A stretch of 64,000 nucleotides of DNA from Rhizomys pruinosus (lineage: Eukaryota > Chordata > Mammalia > Rodentia > Spalacidae). The stretch covers positions 975,337 through 1,039,336 of the forward strand of contig VZQC01004717.1 of assembly GCA_009823505.1 (NCBI GenBank), read 5' to 3'. Position numbers and translations under genes: made by a program. Position 1 is the first letter of the stretch; each line of letters opens with the position of its first letter. Below the pieces are notes generated by a model that did no database searches, was not told the origin of the DNA, and worked only from the letters and a program-made list of their open reading frames with translations. Positions 43,520 to 55,275 of this stretch are shown piece by piece.

Positions 43520-44184
43520 ATATATTAATTGTTAAGTGTACCATTTGTTATAGGGAAATGCTTATGTTATTGAGGCAATCAACTTTCAAGACCACAGAGA
43601 GGCTTTGTAATGGACAAGAGATTATGCAAAATACAAGTAAGGCTTGGAGGAAATGACTCTCTTTTTCCTTTTATGGAAAAACATCTATTATTAAATTGTC
43701 TTCATAGCACTCTCTATTTACATATTGTAAAGTTATGTTGATTATAACTAATGGATATGTTAAACAGAGATCTCTCAGTGGCAAGTGATCACGGAAGCTC
43801 CAGATGAGAAGACAAATCTAGAAACCATAAGTTATTATTCATTTTAGTTTCAAGATACCACTGATTTCAGCTCCACCAAAAAATCGCATGATAGAAGTTG
43901 GTATCTGAAAGGAATTTTTTAAAAGCTGTCATACAGTTTAAAGTTAAAGAAAGTACAAATCTGACTCTGAGCTCAGGGGGCAGCTGGCTACACTCGGCCT
44001 TCTGGATGGAAGGTTCTTAGCTTCCCACAAGAATAAATGCCCACATGGGTTCAGTAGGAGCGGTAGGAGAAACAGGAAAAAGCCCCAGCTTCCCTGAAGG
44101 TGGGCGATGCTATTGAAAGCGCTCAGTGCTCCTCTTACCTCCACCCCTTAGCATACCCTTAGTGAGGGCACGCATCATGAGAGC
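43520..44184. other. No recognised feature
   Basis: Unique-looking DNA. Confidence 0.4.
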
Positions 44185-44418
44185 TAATGGCGACTGATGG
44201 TGCTGGGGAAGGGAGAGCTAGTTTTGTTTAAGAGTGTGACCCCTGGTAGGTCATTTCAGCTCCAGGGCATGGACCCACATCCAAGAGTACTTAGACAACA
44301 AATACGGGGCTCAATGGGCTTAAAAACGGACACAAAGTTGGAGGGAGATGTGGGTAAATTTGAGAGGAGATAGGAGGGTGAATATAATCACATATACACT
44401 GTATGAAATTCTCAAAAA

Positions 44419-44455
<37 letters not shown>
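44185..44455 (+). mobile_element. L1 3' UTR end, Lx-like
   Basis: ATGGCGACTGATGGTGCTGGGGAAGGGAGAGCTAGTTTTG..AGGTCATTTCAGCTCCAGGGCATGGACCCACATCCAAGAG..GAATATAATCACATATACACTGTATGAAATTCTC followed by an A-run. This order ends an Lx-type L1. An AT tract (44425-44450) replaces the tail. Confidence 0.8.
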
Positions 44456-44458
<3 letters not shown>

Positions 44459-44460
44459 GA

Positions 44461-44601
44461 AGCTGGACCTGATGGCATGTCTTTTAATCTCAGCATTCAG
44501 GAGGCAGAGGCAGGTGGATCTCTGAGTTCCAGCCTAGCTTGGTTTACAAAGCTAGTTCCAGGCTAGACAGGGCTATATAGTGAGACTCTATGTAAAAAAA
44601 A
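44461..44601 (+). mobile_element. B1 SINE
   Basis: Diverged B1 joined to the L1 tail, ending in a TATGTAAAAAAAA tract. Confidence 0.9.
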
Positions 44602-46135
44602 TGTGCTCAGTGTTGAAGTTTCAGGATTGGACAGAGAGGCACCTGTAGAACAGGGGAGAGGAGGAGAGAAGCCACTCCCCCGGCTTTCTCCTGGAGAATG
44701 GCTGTGGATTGATGGATTGCACAAGCCTTCAGATAGCTGCTTTCTCACCTTCTTTCATGCACTTCTCACTCAGAGCTGGTAGCAGTCTCCAACTACAGTC
44801 TCTAGCTGCAAGTCTCTAGTACCATGGGAAGATCCCCATATTTTGCTGATTTCTCTAAACCATGCTCATATCTTTATAAGTCCACTCAGTATTAAATTCT
44901 GTTCAAAGGCCCCAAGTGAGCAGTGCTATTGCCTACTGGGATCTAAGGGATGCACCTATTGTGTTTATTGTCAAGTTTCAGAAGATTCTCTTTAGAACGC
45001 CTGTGGGAAAGAGATTGTGGGTTTATTTATACTTCATGTTCTCTTTGAGGACATACTGTTTTTAAATTTTAGCTTTATGGAAGAGTACTAATTAGCCTCA
45101 CCTTGAGTAGAACTTGGGCTTTATCTCTTAGTATTTATACCCAGAAGTCCTTGAAAACTGAGTCAAGCTTATAATATTGAGCAAAGAATCTTGTAGCCAA
45201 AAACCGGCTGCTCCACTGACCTCCTGTAGTTCAGCCTCCACCGAGGACTTGGCCTGAGAACCCCTTTCTTCTTTAGTGCATTAATGCTCTTATAATGAGC
45301 TTCATCTTTCATCCACGACTTCCGGTTCTCTTGAGCAATGCAACTGTTGGCTTATTAGCAGAAATTAAAATTCTCTGTTGTTTTCCTTAATGATAGATGA
45401 GAAATCTTCTTACATCCTTTTTTCTCCATCCTTGTGACATCATATAATGATTCATTGTTTTGTGTTGTGTTTTGTCTATTCTACATTAATTGTTTTTGTA
45501 TAACAGTTTTCTCTGAATTACAGCATCCCCTTCAGGTGGGGAAAGATGCAGAGGCTCACAAGACTCAGGAGGTAATTAAGTATCACATGTCTGGCAAAAC
45601 TAAATCTTCCAAGCCAGGAGGGTCCTCTCCCTATGGTTGTAGAAGAGGCAGAACATCACTCCTGAGGGAGGACACTCAATCAGCCAAGCTGCAGAGGAGA
45701 GATTTCTTGTGCTGTTGAGCTGCCTGCAAGTGGTTTAGAGAGCTCAAGAGTTACAGCCTCCCTGTGTTAGGGTGGACTTTTTGGTGATACAACTCCTTTT
45801 GAGTCATCTCTACTTCTATAAGTAATCCCTCACCCACACTCCTGTTAGTAACCCCAATTAGAAGCCATTTGTTCGCCAAGTTGGACTTTGCTGCAGTTGT
45901 TACTTTGATCTGTTGTGGGTTCCCCTTCTGGAGTGAGTAGATGAGAGAGAAAGAGAGGGAGGGAGGGGGGAGACTCTTACTCAAAAAATATTCCCTGTTT
46001 TAACTAGGAACATATCATTCATTGTTAAACTAGAAAACGTATTATGAATACATTTCTTTTTTGTTTTTCCTGTCTGTAGTCAATAATACTTTTCTCATGT
46101 TTTCCTTAAATCAATCCCAAGTCTCCCATTCTATA
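44602..46135. other. No recognised feature
   Basis: About 1.5 kb with no repeat signature that I recognise. The longest frame (45434-45718, 94 codons) has no family resemblance that I can name. A GA-rich patch lies at 45940-45972. Confidence 0.45.
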
Positions 46136-46402
46136 CCTTTCCTAAATCTTTTTTTGATTATTTTTTTAATTTTTATTTATTTTGTATGTGTATGAATGTA
46201 CTGTCTACATGTAGGTTTGTGCACCCATGTCTTGCAATGCTGCAGAGGTCAGAAGGGGGTGTCAGATTCTCCTGGAACTGGAGTTAAGAACGATTCTCAG
46301 CCACCATGTGGGTGCTGGGGATCAAACCCTGGTCCTCTGCAAGAGCAGTCGGAGCTCTTAACTGCTAGGCCATCTCTCCAGCCCCAACTTTTCCTAAATC
46401 TT
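46136..46402 (-). mobile_element. B2 SINE with target-site duplication
   Basis: Antisense short-subfamily B2 flanked by TTTCCTAAATCTT. Confidence 0.95.
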
Positions 46403-47826
46403 GATTGATTGTTTAGCAGGGAAGAAAATTCAGGGACAGAAGTCATTTACCTAAAGATTATTCAAGACAAAGATTGATTTAATGTTTACATGTTTCTAAT
46501 ACTGCCATGGAAAAGTCTAATGTTATTCTGAATTTGGTGTATATCTGGGTTTCTTTGCCCTGGGAAGTTTTAAGATCATCCCCCCTCTCCTCCATACACA
46601 GTTCAATGAATTGAAGTTAATAAGAGTTTCTTTTCTTTTTTTTTTTTTTATTACTAAATTCCATGTTATCTTTATGCATGCACCTGCCGATTCACACTGA
46701 AGTTCTTTCCATTTCTCGTCAGGTTGTTCTGTGTTCCCATTGTACACAATACGCTGTCTTTGTTTCAGTATGAAACTTCTTTCTTAATCTCTCTTTGGCT
46801 GTTGGTGACAGAGTTTTTCTTGTCTCTAGTCTTTTGTGTTGGAGACTGATGACAAACTCTAAAACTGTTCTGTGGAGGAAGTGGATTGTGAGTGAATAAG
46901 CTTTCCCTGGAGGCTGTAACTCTAAAACTGAAGTGACATCCCACAATGATTAGAAATATTTCTCTCTTCTGAGGGTAAAAGAGACTCACTGTCTAATTTA
47001 AAGAAGCCAAGGATGCTGTTAAAAATCCTACAATGAACAGGACAGCTCCTCACAGCAAGGAATTATGAGACAAAAATGTCAGTTGTGTGTGAGAAACCCT
47101 GCCGGAGGGGAGTGGCCAGCATGCTTTCTCACTGTAGACCGCCTATGCTGGCATAAGAAGGGTTTTTTTCTGGGGTGTGTGGTCAAGGGTCTTCAGCTCC
47201 TTCCGGAGAGCATAACCTGGTTGCTTCTGTTGCAAACTGGATGGAGGTGAGCAGGCTCTTGAGCATTCATATGCAGACTTTTGCTTAAAATCTTGTTTTC
47301 ACTGTAGCTCTTCACACATTTAGGCTTTGTTAGTTCTCTCTGGTGCAAGTATTTCTGGAGGAGTGGTTACCGTGTTGTAAAAGTTAAGACTGAGGATACA
47401 GGGACCCAACTTAGATTTTTACAGATTTTCAACCAAGATTCTCTTGGTTATTAACATCCACTGCATGCTTACACTCCAGGCTACTGATGTCTCCCCTCTT
47501 TGTGTCACAGGGTCCTGTGGGTCTAATTACAGATGTAGGCACTTAGACTTGACCTTACTCAGTCCTGCTAAGCCATTTATCCCTCCTCCTGTGACTTCCT
47601 TCCTAATACAGTGTGGTTTGGGGTTACAGATGTTTCCTAAGTTCACCAAACACGGAATTTAGGTTTCTGTTTCTTTTTCTTACTAGGAGAAGGTGTGAGA
47701 AATGTTTTTAAAAGGAAGTAGTCAGGACTTCTATGCTAGAGTACAGAAACTTATTGTTTCTTTAGTTGCTTCAAGTTCACAACTTAAACATATTTTGTGT
47801 TCTTTTCAATGTTCTGAGAGTATTTT
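46403..47826. other. No recognised feature
   Basis: About 1.4 kb of unique-looking DNA with short frames on both strands. Confidence 0.45.
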
Positions 47827-47827
47827 A

Positions 47828-48052
47828 TAAGTTATTTATTTATTTTTATTTTATGTGTATGAATGTTTTGGCTGCATGTATGTAAGTGCACCTGTGTCAT
47901 ACAATGTCCATGGAGGCCAGAAGAGGATGTTGGATCCCCTGGAACTGGAGTTATGGACAGATGTTACCTTCCATGTGTGTGCTGGAAAACAAACCCAGGT
48001 CTTCTGCAAGAGCAGCCAGTGCTCTTAATGGCTGTGCCATCCTCCAAGCCCC
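47828..48052 (-). mobile_element. B2 SINE
   Basis: Antisense diverged B2, from TTTATTTATTTTTATTTTATG to GTGCCATCCTCCAAGCCCC. Confidence 0.92.
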
Positions 48053-48108
48053 ACAGTGGCAGCTCCTTGAGGCCTTGTTTCTCCATCACTGCTGCAGCAT
48101 AAGCTATT

Positions 48109-48351
48109 CTTTCTGTTTCTTTTTTCTTTTTTTGTATGTGTATGAGTGTACTGTCTGCATGTAGGTTTGTGCACCTGTGTCGTGCAATGCCGTGGAGGTC
48201 AGAAGAGGGTCTTGGATTCCCCTGGAACTGGAGTTCAAGACGGTTCTCAGCCACCATGTGGGTGCTGGGGATTGAACCCTGGTCCTCTTCAAGAGCAGTC
48301 GGTGCTCTTAACCACTAGGTTATCTCTCCAGCCCCTCTGTTTCTTTTTTTT
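48109..48351 (-). mobile_element. B2 SINE with target-site duplication
   Basis: Antisense short-subfamily B2 (48127-48335) between TCTGTTTCTTTTTT repeats. Confidence 0.93.
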
Positions 48352-48359
48352 TTTTTAAT

Positions 48360-48457
48360 TTTTTTATTTTGTACTTCTGAGCTTTGAACTCAAGACCTTG
48401 TCATTCTATGTAGTGGTAGGCATGTGCTCTGCCACTGAGCTACGTCTGGGAGCCCTA
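48360..48457 (-). mobile_element. ID/BC1-like SINE (tRNA-Ala type)
   Basis: TCAAGACCTTGTCATTCTATGTAGTGGTAGGCATGTGCTCTGCCACTGAGCTACG is the reverse of an ID head, including the B-box region and the TAGCTCAGTGGCAGAGC A-box. Confidence 0.7.
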
Positions 48458-48589
48458 GATTTCCTTTCTTTTTTTTAATGCAAAATGGATAAAAGCAATG
48501 AATTGATGCTTTGGAGATCCAGAGGACAAATGAATACCTTTGGGAGGCTGGAGGAGGGCTTAGGAAGAGTAAGACTCATTGAAGCTTCA

Positions 48590-49185
48590 ATGTAAAGTTG
48601 AACAGAAACCTACAACTGGCCAATGTGCAAAGAATGAGAGACTGTAGAGCAATTATTCCTGAAATTGACACCTATCAAACTTCCACCTATCAAAGTTTCA
48701 GGGATCATCCAGAAGAGGGGACATTAACAACGTCAGAGCCAGAGGTGGTGGATGACCACAAGGAAAGAGAGTTTTCTGAACAAATGGCCAGTTACTCATA
48801 TGAATTCACAACAATGGTGACAATATGCACAAGTAACACGTAAACTCAAGCCAGACAAAATCCCAGCATAGATGTATGGAAGTGGGTAAGAAACTCCAAC
48901 CCAACCTGACAAACTAGTGGAAACAAATGGCTGCTGGGAAGGGGAGAGTGTGCCTCTTTTAAGAGTGTGACTCTTGCTAAGCTAGTCAGGCTCCAGTGGA
49001 TGGATGCACACTAAAGAACATTTGAGTACACAAATTTGACTCTGTAGACCTTAATATATATGTAATAAAGTGCACGAAATTGGGCAGGGAGTAGTAAGGG
49101 AGAGTCAGAGTGAAGGAGAAGATCTAAATAGGATCAAAATATATTGTATAAAATTTGCAAAAATTCAATAAAAAAGGGAAAAAAG
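48590..49185 (+). mobile_element. L1 3' UTR, Lx-like
   Basis: Plus-strand Lx 3' UTR order: CAGAGCCAGAGGTGGTGGATGACCACAAGG, AACTCAAGCCAGACAAAATCCCAGCATAG, GGCTGCTGGGAAGGGGAGAG, ATCAAAATATATTGTATAAAATTTGC, then AATAAAAAAG. An 81-codon frame in it is UTR, not a gene. Confidence 0.85.
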
Positions 49186-49309
49186 TTAAGTTGATGCTGC
49201 GTCATCAAACAAAGAGAAAAAGGAAGGTCAGAGTGTAGAGAATTCTAAACATATAAAAATACAGGCAGAAAAAAGATGAGCATATGTGAAGAAGTTCTTG
49301 GACTAACAA

Positions 49310-49540
49310 TGGCCATTATTATTAACATTTAGCTGGTAAATCTCTTTAGCCTTCACAGTCTGTCTTGCATAGGACACAGGATCATTATTATCTGTTCTTA
49401 AGATATGTTTGAAGAAATTTAGGAAAAGAGAGATTTTTGTAATGTACTCAGGGTCCATTGGCTGTTAAGCCACAGAGGAGGAAGGGAAACTCAGGTGGTG
49501 GAATCCCATAGTGTGTGCTTCTCATGACCACAGGAGACTG
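49310..49540 (-). mobile_element. MIR, diverged
   Basis: CATTATTATCTGTTC..GAAATTTAGGAAAAGAGAG..AATGTACTCAGGGTC..AAGCCACAGAGGAGG resembles antisense MIR. Moderate confidence only. Confidence 0.45.
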
Positions 49541-49869
49541 TTTTCTTGAAGAATGTCACTACAAGGTTAATGAATGCTGGGACATAGGGCCAGTGAGGAT
49601 GTTTGGAGCCAGTTTGCTGAAAGGTCTTGTGAAAGATGAAAGGATTTGAATTTCATAAATTTATTGCATTTCTAGAGCTCTCCTGCTTATGGATTGCCTG
49701 GCAAGTTCAAGTTGCTTGTTTCTAAGTTCTCTCGGTCAATTGTTCCTATCTACCAAGTGAAAAAAGGCCTTACAATTCTCTTCCCTGGAGTGCCTCTTAC
49801 ATTGTCTCCCATTTTGGCCTAAACCAAACCAACTACTCTGACACCCCAACTCTCAGTATGTGTGGCCTC
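49541..49869. other. No recognised feature
   Basis: May be further decayed L1 sequence. Confidence 0.3.
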
Positions 49870-50260
49870 TACCACTCTGCTACACACCTGGTGCTTTCTA
49901 GGTGGCAGATTTACCTGTATATGGGTCTCTGATTACACACTTCTGGCAATATCTCTGTAAGAACCCACACATTTTTGTCCTAGTATTATTTATTGAAGAT
50001 ACTTCTCTCCATGGGATGGTTCTGGTTCACTTGCTGAGAGTCAGTTGGCCACTGAGGCTGTTTCCGGACTCAGTTCCATTCCATTCACATATAAATCTAT
50101 CCTGGAACCAGTTCCACATTATTGTGAATATTTTTCTTATTGGATAATTAATTTCAGACTTAGGAAGCATGCATCTTCCTCAGATTGTTTTGGCTAGTCC
50201 AATCCATTGTAATTTCATGTGGGAGTGGGTTTTCTGGACAATTGGAATCTTGTCTAACCT
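49870..50260 (-). mobile_element. Ancient L1 (minus strand), ORF2 segment
   Basis: AGTATTATTTATTGAAGATACTTCTC..AGAGTCAGTTGGCCACTG..TTCCATTCCATTCACATA..CAGATTGTTTTGGCTAGTCC is the antisense of the ORF2 part just downstream of the reverse transcriptase. The first piece of the L1 that continues at 51360 and 52500. Confidence 0.75.
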
Positions 50261-50554
50261 TGTAACCAAGGTTAATCTTATGTTGTGAGACCACTTAACA
50301 TTGTCTCAGCTTGTTTATAATGTAAACAAGCTTATTAGGCCTTGGACTCTTCTTGTAACCCAAATATAATCTTTAATCCCTCATGACCCTTCCTTGCCAC
50401 TGTCCCAGAATAATGTTTGTGTGTATGTTCTGAAAATATCACGCATCAAAAGCAGTAAATATTCCTTAGAAGCAAGGAATTATCCCATTTATGTTGTAAA
50501 CATAACATCTACTTTTCTTTTCTGAGTCAATAGAGTGAGATAGGGAAAATCCCT

Positions 50555-50868
50555 TGGAGGATTTGATGGAAGTACTTGAACACTTGGTACATGATGCTGT
50601 CTGGGGATTACTTGCTGGACGAAGCATTAGTGTTGGGCTTCGAGACTTCTCAAGCTCAACCCACATTCAGTTATGCACCACCTGCTTCTTGTTAGTTGTT
50701 GAAGATGTGAGCTTTCAGCTTTTAGCTTCTGCTGCTGTGCCTGACACTTGCTGCCATGACTCTTCATCATGATGAACTCTTGGCCCACTGTACTTATAAG
50801 TCCAATAAACCCTTTTTGCTATAAGTTGCCTTAGTCGGTGTTTTACAGCAGCAACAGAAAAGTCACTA
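50555..50868 (+). mobile_element. MaLR (MT-type) LTR
   Basis: GGAAGTACTTGAACACTTGG..TGACACTTGCTGCCATGACTCTTCATCATGATGAACTCTTGG..AAGTCCAATAAACCCTTTTTGC..TTAGTCGGTGTTTTACAGCAGCAACAGAAAAGTCAC. The copy includes a poly-A signal. Confidence 0.75.
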
Positions 50869-50917
50869 TGAAGGTTGGCTCCTCATTCCTTCCCTGTATC
50901 ATGCTGGATGAAAGTAT

Positions 50918-51165
50918 TTTTTTTCTTTTTTTGAGACAGGGTCTCCTTATAGCCCCCTGGCCTAGAACTCACTCTGTAGACCAGGCTGGCCTTGAACTCA
51001 CAGAGATCTGCCTGCCTCTGCCTCCCCAGTGCTAGGATTAAAGGGATGCATCACCACTCCTGGCTTAAAGATGGTTCTTAGCCACCATGTGGGTGCTGGG
51101 AATCGAATCCAGGTCCTCTGCAAGAGCAGTCAGAGCTCTTAACCTCCGAGCCATCTCTCCCAGCT
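50918..51165 (-). mobile_element. Composite SINE: B2 head fused to B1
   Basis: Antisense B1 (50918-51064) runs directly into the reversed first ~95 nt of B2 (51066-51165). The junction falls at nearly the same B2 position as in the copies at 26.4 and 42.1 kb. No clear target-site duplication remains. Confidence 0.85.
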
Positions 51166-51359
51166 CCCTGAATGACTGTTTTAATAAGGAGAGAACAAAC
51201 CCTTTGTTCAAGAGCACAGTTCTGAGAGAAGTCTTAAGGAACAACTTCTCAGATCGGGCCCTGCTCCTGTTTATAAGTCCGAGTTCTGCTCACTTAGGAG
51301 GATACTGAGAGTCAGACTGTTTTTGTCTGAGCATTACTGTTGTGTGACATTATACCACT

Positions 51360-51600
51360 GCAATTTCATCTTATTTAGAATCAGCTTGTTAATCTCCACC
51401 AAGGAATTAGTCTGCATTCTGCTGAATTCCTACACGAGCTTTGAAGTATTGCTATCCTAACAGTTCTGTCTTCTGATTCATAAACATGAAATGTTTTTCA
51501 ACTAGTTAAGTCTTTTAAATTTTATTTAAAACAAATTTTATAGTTTACCATTGTTTAAATTTCTAAGTCATGACTATTTGATACTATTATAAATTGATTT
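51360..51600 (-). mobile_element. Ancient L1 (minus strand), ORF2 segment continued
   Basis: TTCATAAACATGAAATG..TTAAGTCTTTTAAATTTTATTTAAAAC..ATACTATTATAAATTG follows the antisense L1 ORF2 order and continues on the far side of the next B1. Confidence 0.7.
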
Positions 51601-51764
51601 CTTGGCTGGGCATGGTGGCGCATGCCTTTAATCCTAGCACTTAGGAGGCAGAGGCAGGCGGATTTCTGTGAGTTCAAGACCAGCCTGATCCACATAGCAG
51701 GTTCCAGGACAGCTGGAGCTACAGGGATACCATGTCTCAAAAAGACCAAAAAAATTGATTTCTT
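51591..51764 (+). mobile_element. B1 SINE with 13-bp target-site duplication
   Basis: B1 (51604-51751) between exact copies of AAATTGATTTCTT, inserted into the old L1. Confidence 0.97.
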
Positions 51765-51839
51765 AATTTCATTTCTGTATTGTTCATCCCAGAGTCACAG
51801 AAACACAATGATTTTTCATTTCTATTTTACTGTTGAGAA

Positions 51840-51883
<44 letters not shown>

Positions 51884-52392
51884 TAGTGAGCTCATTGAGT
51901 GGTACTCATATATACCTATGTGTTTGAGGGTGTCCTTTGGGTACTGGATAACCTCACAGGGATCTAGTCCCTGGAAAGAACTGAGTCTCCCTCCCTCAGC
52001 ACCCATTGATTGCCTGTAGAGCTTCATCTTGAGGTTAGACCCCGTGACATTCTCCCTGTCTACTTTGACATGTCTTCTGTGTTTGCTGTTCTGCATATCT
52101 TATCAGACTACCATGTTGTGGAAATTTCATTTGTGCCACTTCTCTACCCTGTCTAGAATGCTTTAACTAGCACCAAGAGTCTTATCTCTCTGGCTTTTAC
52201 ATTCTTCCACCCCTTCTTCTGTGTGAAATTCAGATATCAGCTATGAAATTCAGAAATTTCCCAAGTCTTGGGTATATACAGAGGTGCATTGTAGAGGGGA
52301 ATAGTAGTTTTCAGACATTGGTCTAATATGCTACAGCTTTGCTGAATTTATGTATTAACACTTTCTTTTCTTTCTGGATTTCTTAAGATTTT
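51765..52392 (-). mobile_element. Ancient L1 (minus strand), with other DNA
   Basis: Both edges match antisense L1 ORF2: TTCTTAATTTCATTTCTGTATTGTTCAT at 51761-51788 and CAGCTTTGCTGAATTTATGTATTAAC at 52335-52360. The middle (about 51890-52320) is not recognised and may be an insertion. Confidence 0.5.
51843..51881. repeat. (CA)n microsatellite
   Basis: About 20 CA units. Confidence 0.96.
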
Positions 52393-52492
52393 TGATTTGT
52401 TTTAAGACAGCGTCTTACTCTACCCAAGCTGATCTTAAACTTGCTATCCTCCTGCCTCAGCCTCCTGGGTGCTGAGACTTCATGATATATGA
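52393..52492 (-). mobile_element. Old B1 (proto-B1-like)
   Basis: TTTGTTTTAAGACAGCGTCTTACTC..GCTGATCTTAAACTTGCTATCCTCCTGCCTCAGCCTCCTGGGTGCTGAG. Confidence 0.75.
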
Positions 52493-53202
52493 TATCATGT
52501 CACCTTTGAATATAGTTCTATTTCTTCATTTAACATGTGGGTGCTGTTTCTTTCTTCTTCTTGCTTAATTGCTTTGACTAGAATCTCCAGTACAGTGCTC
52601 AATAGACATAGAGATCCTTGTATGGTTCCAATTTTTGGAGGGAAATATCCTTCATTAAGTATGATATTAGTTGTGTATTTTTCATTGATATCCCATTATC
52701 ATGTTTAGAAAGTTCCCTTTTATCTGTAGTAGACTGAATGCTTTTTATCATGAAAGGTGCTGTATTCTCCCAAGTGCTGTTTCCATGCACACATAGATGA
52801 TCATTTGATTTTTTGTTTTATTTTATCAATATACAATGGTTGATTTTTAGATATTGAACCACTCTTGCTTTCCTGGGATTACATTTGCTTATGGTATTTA
52901 ATCCTTTTTATAAGTCTGAGTTCTGCTTGATAGTATTTTGTTGAGAATCTTTACATTCATATTTGAAAAATATATCACTTTGTTACTTGTTGTGATGCCT
53001 TTGTATAGTTTGGATATCAGGGTAAAATTGGTTTTATGAAACGGGATAGGAAATGTTACCTCCTTTTCTTTTTTTATAAAATAAAGTTTGTGCATGTCTT
53101 GATGAATGCAGCAGTGAAGCCAGGCAGGGTTTGGGTTTTTCTTTCTTTCTTGTTGGATAGACCCATTCAGTGTCTTACTTCTTCCTTTAAAAATTTTTCA
53201 CT
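52493..53202 (-). mobile_element. Ancient L1 (minus strand), reverse transcriptase region of ORF2
   Basis: In antisense: GCTTAATTGCTTTGACTAGAATCTCCAGTACAGTG, TTTTTATCATGAAAGGTGCTG, GATGATCATTTGATTTTTTG, AGTATTTTGTTGAGAATCTTTACATTCATATTTG and GGATATCAGGGTAAAATTGGTTTTATGAA. This is the familiar reversed L1 reverse-transcriptase stretch. Many stops; not functional. Confidence 0.88.
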
Positions 53203-53342
53203 TTTGACAGAGTTTGCTTATAGCACTGGCTGGCCTAGAACTTTCTATATAGACCAGGCTGGCCTCAAACTTTTGGCCGTTCTGTGGCCTCTGTCTCCCG
53301 AGTGCTGGGGTTATAGCTTAGTGCTACTGCATGCAGCTAGCT
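53203..53342 (-). mobile_element. Old B1 SINE
   Basis: Diverged antisense B1 inside the L1: GGCCTAGAACTTTCTATATAGACCAGGCTGGCCTC..GAGTGCTGGGGTTATAG. Confidence 0.8.
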
Positions 53343-53444
53343 GCTCTCTTACTTATTGAGTCAATCTTGTTAGTTTATATCTAAGTACTCACCATTCATT
53401 TTAAGTTACCTAACTAATCTGTTGATGAATAGTTGCTCACATAC

Positions 53445-54175
53445 TTTCTTTTTTGAAGACAAGTGCTAACATTTTATTGATTTTGGATACAAAGTTTTAT
53501 ATTATTTTTATTGAACATTTATACAACTCATATAATGGTTCCCAATCAAACCAGTCCCCCTCCATGCCCCAACCCCCCATTAGAACTCATTCATTACAAC
53601 ATCCAAGCTAAGCCCTATCCAGTCAAGCTCCCAAACCCAGATGTCTTTCTGTTCAAATAGATCCCTTGGAGTCTAATCAGCCTATCTAGGAATCCTAGGT
53701 AAGGCATATTCTTCCTTATCCAACTGTAGTACTCAGTCTCATGTAGTTTTTAGTCCAGAGACAGATACTCACCCACTTCTCTTGCTCCACTTTGAGACCT
53801 TGTCCCAGTTGGCATGGGTCCCATGCCTGATGCCAACATTGCCACAAGTTCACATATGAGAGCTTTCAGTCAACTTTAAGCCACTGCTTCTCTATGTTCA
53901 TGCACCAGCCCTGGGTCTTACGATCTTTCTGCCCCCTCTTCTGCAATGGTCCCTGAGTGGGTGACGTTTAATATAAGTGTCCTATCCAGGGATACACTCT
54001 GGAGGCTCCCTTTCTTTGAAGCTTGACTAGTTGTGGCCTTCTGTTTGCATCACACTTTATTGTATGTAAGGAAGATTTACTGGTGAGAACTGAGGGGTAC
54101 ACTTGTTTTCTCTCTGCCCCTCATTCTGCATGTAGAGGTTCAACTATAGATGTGTCTCCTAGGAATGGGGATCTT
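53445..54175 (-). mobile_element. L1 3' UTR, Lx-related, inserted in the older L1
   Basis: Starts with an A-tail-like TTTTATTGA block and includes TTTCTGCCCCCTCTTCTGCAATGGTCCCTGAG and TTGACTAGTTGTGGCC. The same motifs appear in the Lx 3' UTR at 32.43-33.27 kb. Confidence 0.6.
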
Positions 54176-54440
54176 TCAGATGTATATTTTCTGTGTCTGA
54201 CCAGATTCTGTAGTAGCCTCCATCGCTTGCAAAGAATCATATGGCTTCTTTATAATTCTTTTCGCTTCTATAAGGTTAAAAGAAATGTTTCTTCTGTTAT
54301 TTTTGATTCCAGTAATTTGAATCGTGCCACTTTCCTCCTGGTCAATCTTGTGGAAATTCTGTAGATCTTTACAAAGAACCATTTTTTGTTTCATAATTTT
54401 CTTTATAATTTTTCTTTTAATTTTGCACAGATGTTTTGTA
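54176..54440. other. No recognised feature
   Basis: Probably old L1 sequence but not recognised with confidence. Confidence 0.3.
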
Positions 54441-54451
54441 CATTTGTTTAT

Positions 54452-54612
54452 TACTCTGTGTGTGTGCGCAGGCGCCACAGCTCATGTACGAAGATCAGAG
54501 GACAGATTACAGGAGACAGTTCACTCTTTCCAGCATGGGTTCCAGAGATTGAATTGAAGTTGTCAGGCTTGTACAGTGAATGCTTTTACCCACTGAGCCA
54601 TCTCATGGGCTC
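54452..54612 (-). mobile_element. B3 SINE
   Basis: GTGTGTGTGCGCAGGCGCCACAG..AGATCAGAGGACAG..CAGGCTTGTACAGTGAATGCTTTTACCCACTGAGCCATCTCATGGGC: antisense B3. Confidence 0.8.
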
Positions 54613-54795
54613 TGCTCTGTGTTTCTTGTTTAGTTTGCATCACTGTCAGGAGTCACTTGCTTTCATCCTGAGCAGCTTGCTTAGTATTCCTTATTAGGAG
54701 GGTCTACTAACAACAAATTCTGTTTTTATTTTTATGAGACTGTTTTGTCTTCAATTTTGAAAACTAGTTTTGCTGGGTAAACTAATCTAAGTGGT

Positions 54796-54838
54796 TGATG
54801 ATGATGATGATGATGATGACGATGATGATTATTATTTT
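54796..54838. repeat. (ATG/GAT)n microsatellite
   Basis: About 12 GAT units with one GAC, then ATTATT. Confidence 0.93.
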
Positions 54839-55117
54839 AGTTTTATCACTTTAAATACTTTTTCTCCCGACTTTCTGGCCACTATTGTTTCTAAGATATC
54901 CACTGCTAATTTTTAGGGGTTCATCTTAAATCATGATCTTGTTGCTTTCAAGATTTTCCTTTTGACTTTCAGCATTTTAATAATATTTTAGTATGTGGGT
55001 CTCTTTGTGTTTGTTGTCCATGTGTTTGCTGAGATTCCTTGGCTGTGTAGTGTCTTCATCTATCCAGGTTTCAGACATTTTTTATTTTTATATTTCTAAT
55101 TTTTTTTCAGGTTTCAG

Positions 55118-55275
55118 ACTTTTTTGTTGTATTTTTTGAGACAGTGTCTCCCTTTAAGTCCCAGCTGGCCTGGAGCTCACTCTGTAGACCAGGCTTGCCT
55201 TGAACTCACAGAGATCCACCTGCCTCTGCCTCCCGAGTGCTAGGATTAAAAGCATGCGCCACCACATCCAGCAGT
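55118..55275 (-). mobile_element. B1 SINE in the old L1
   Basis: Antisense B1. GTTTCAGAC lies on both sides. Confidence 0.93.

Noticed and set aside
44425..44450. Alternating AT tract as a possible origin or matrix attachment site
   Set aside because: It sits exactly at an L1 tail and is best explained as an expanded poly-A/AT microsatellite.
45434..45718. 94-codon plus-strand frame with a hydrophobic N-terminus
   Set aside because: No family resemblance, no splice or conservation evidence available, and the length is within chance in AT-rich DNA.
48598..48843. 81-codon polar frame with a good ATG
   Set aside because: Lies inside an Lx-like L1 3' UTR.
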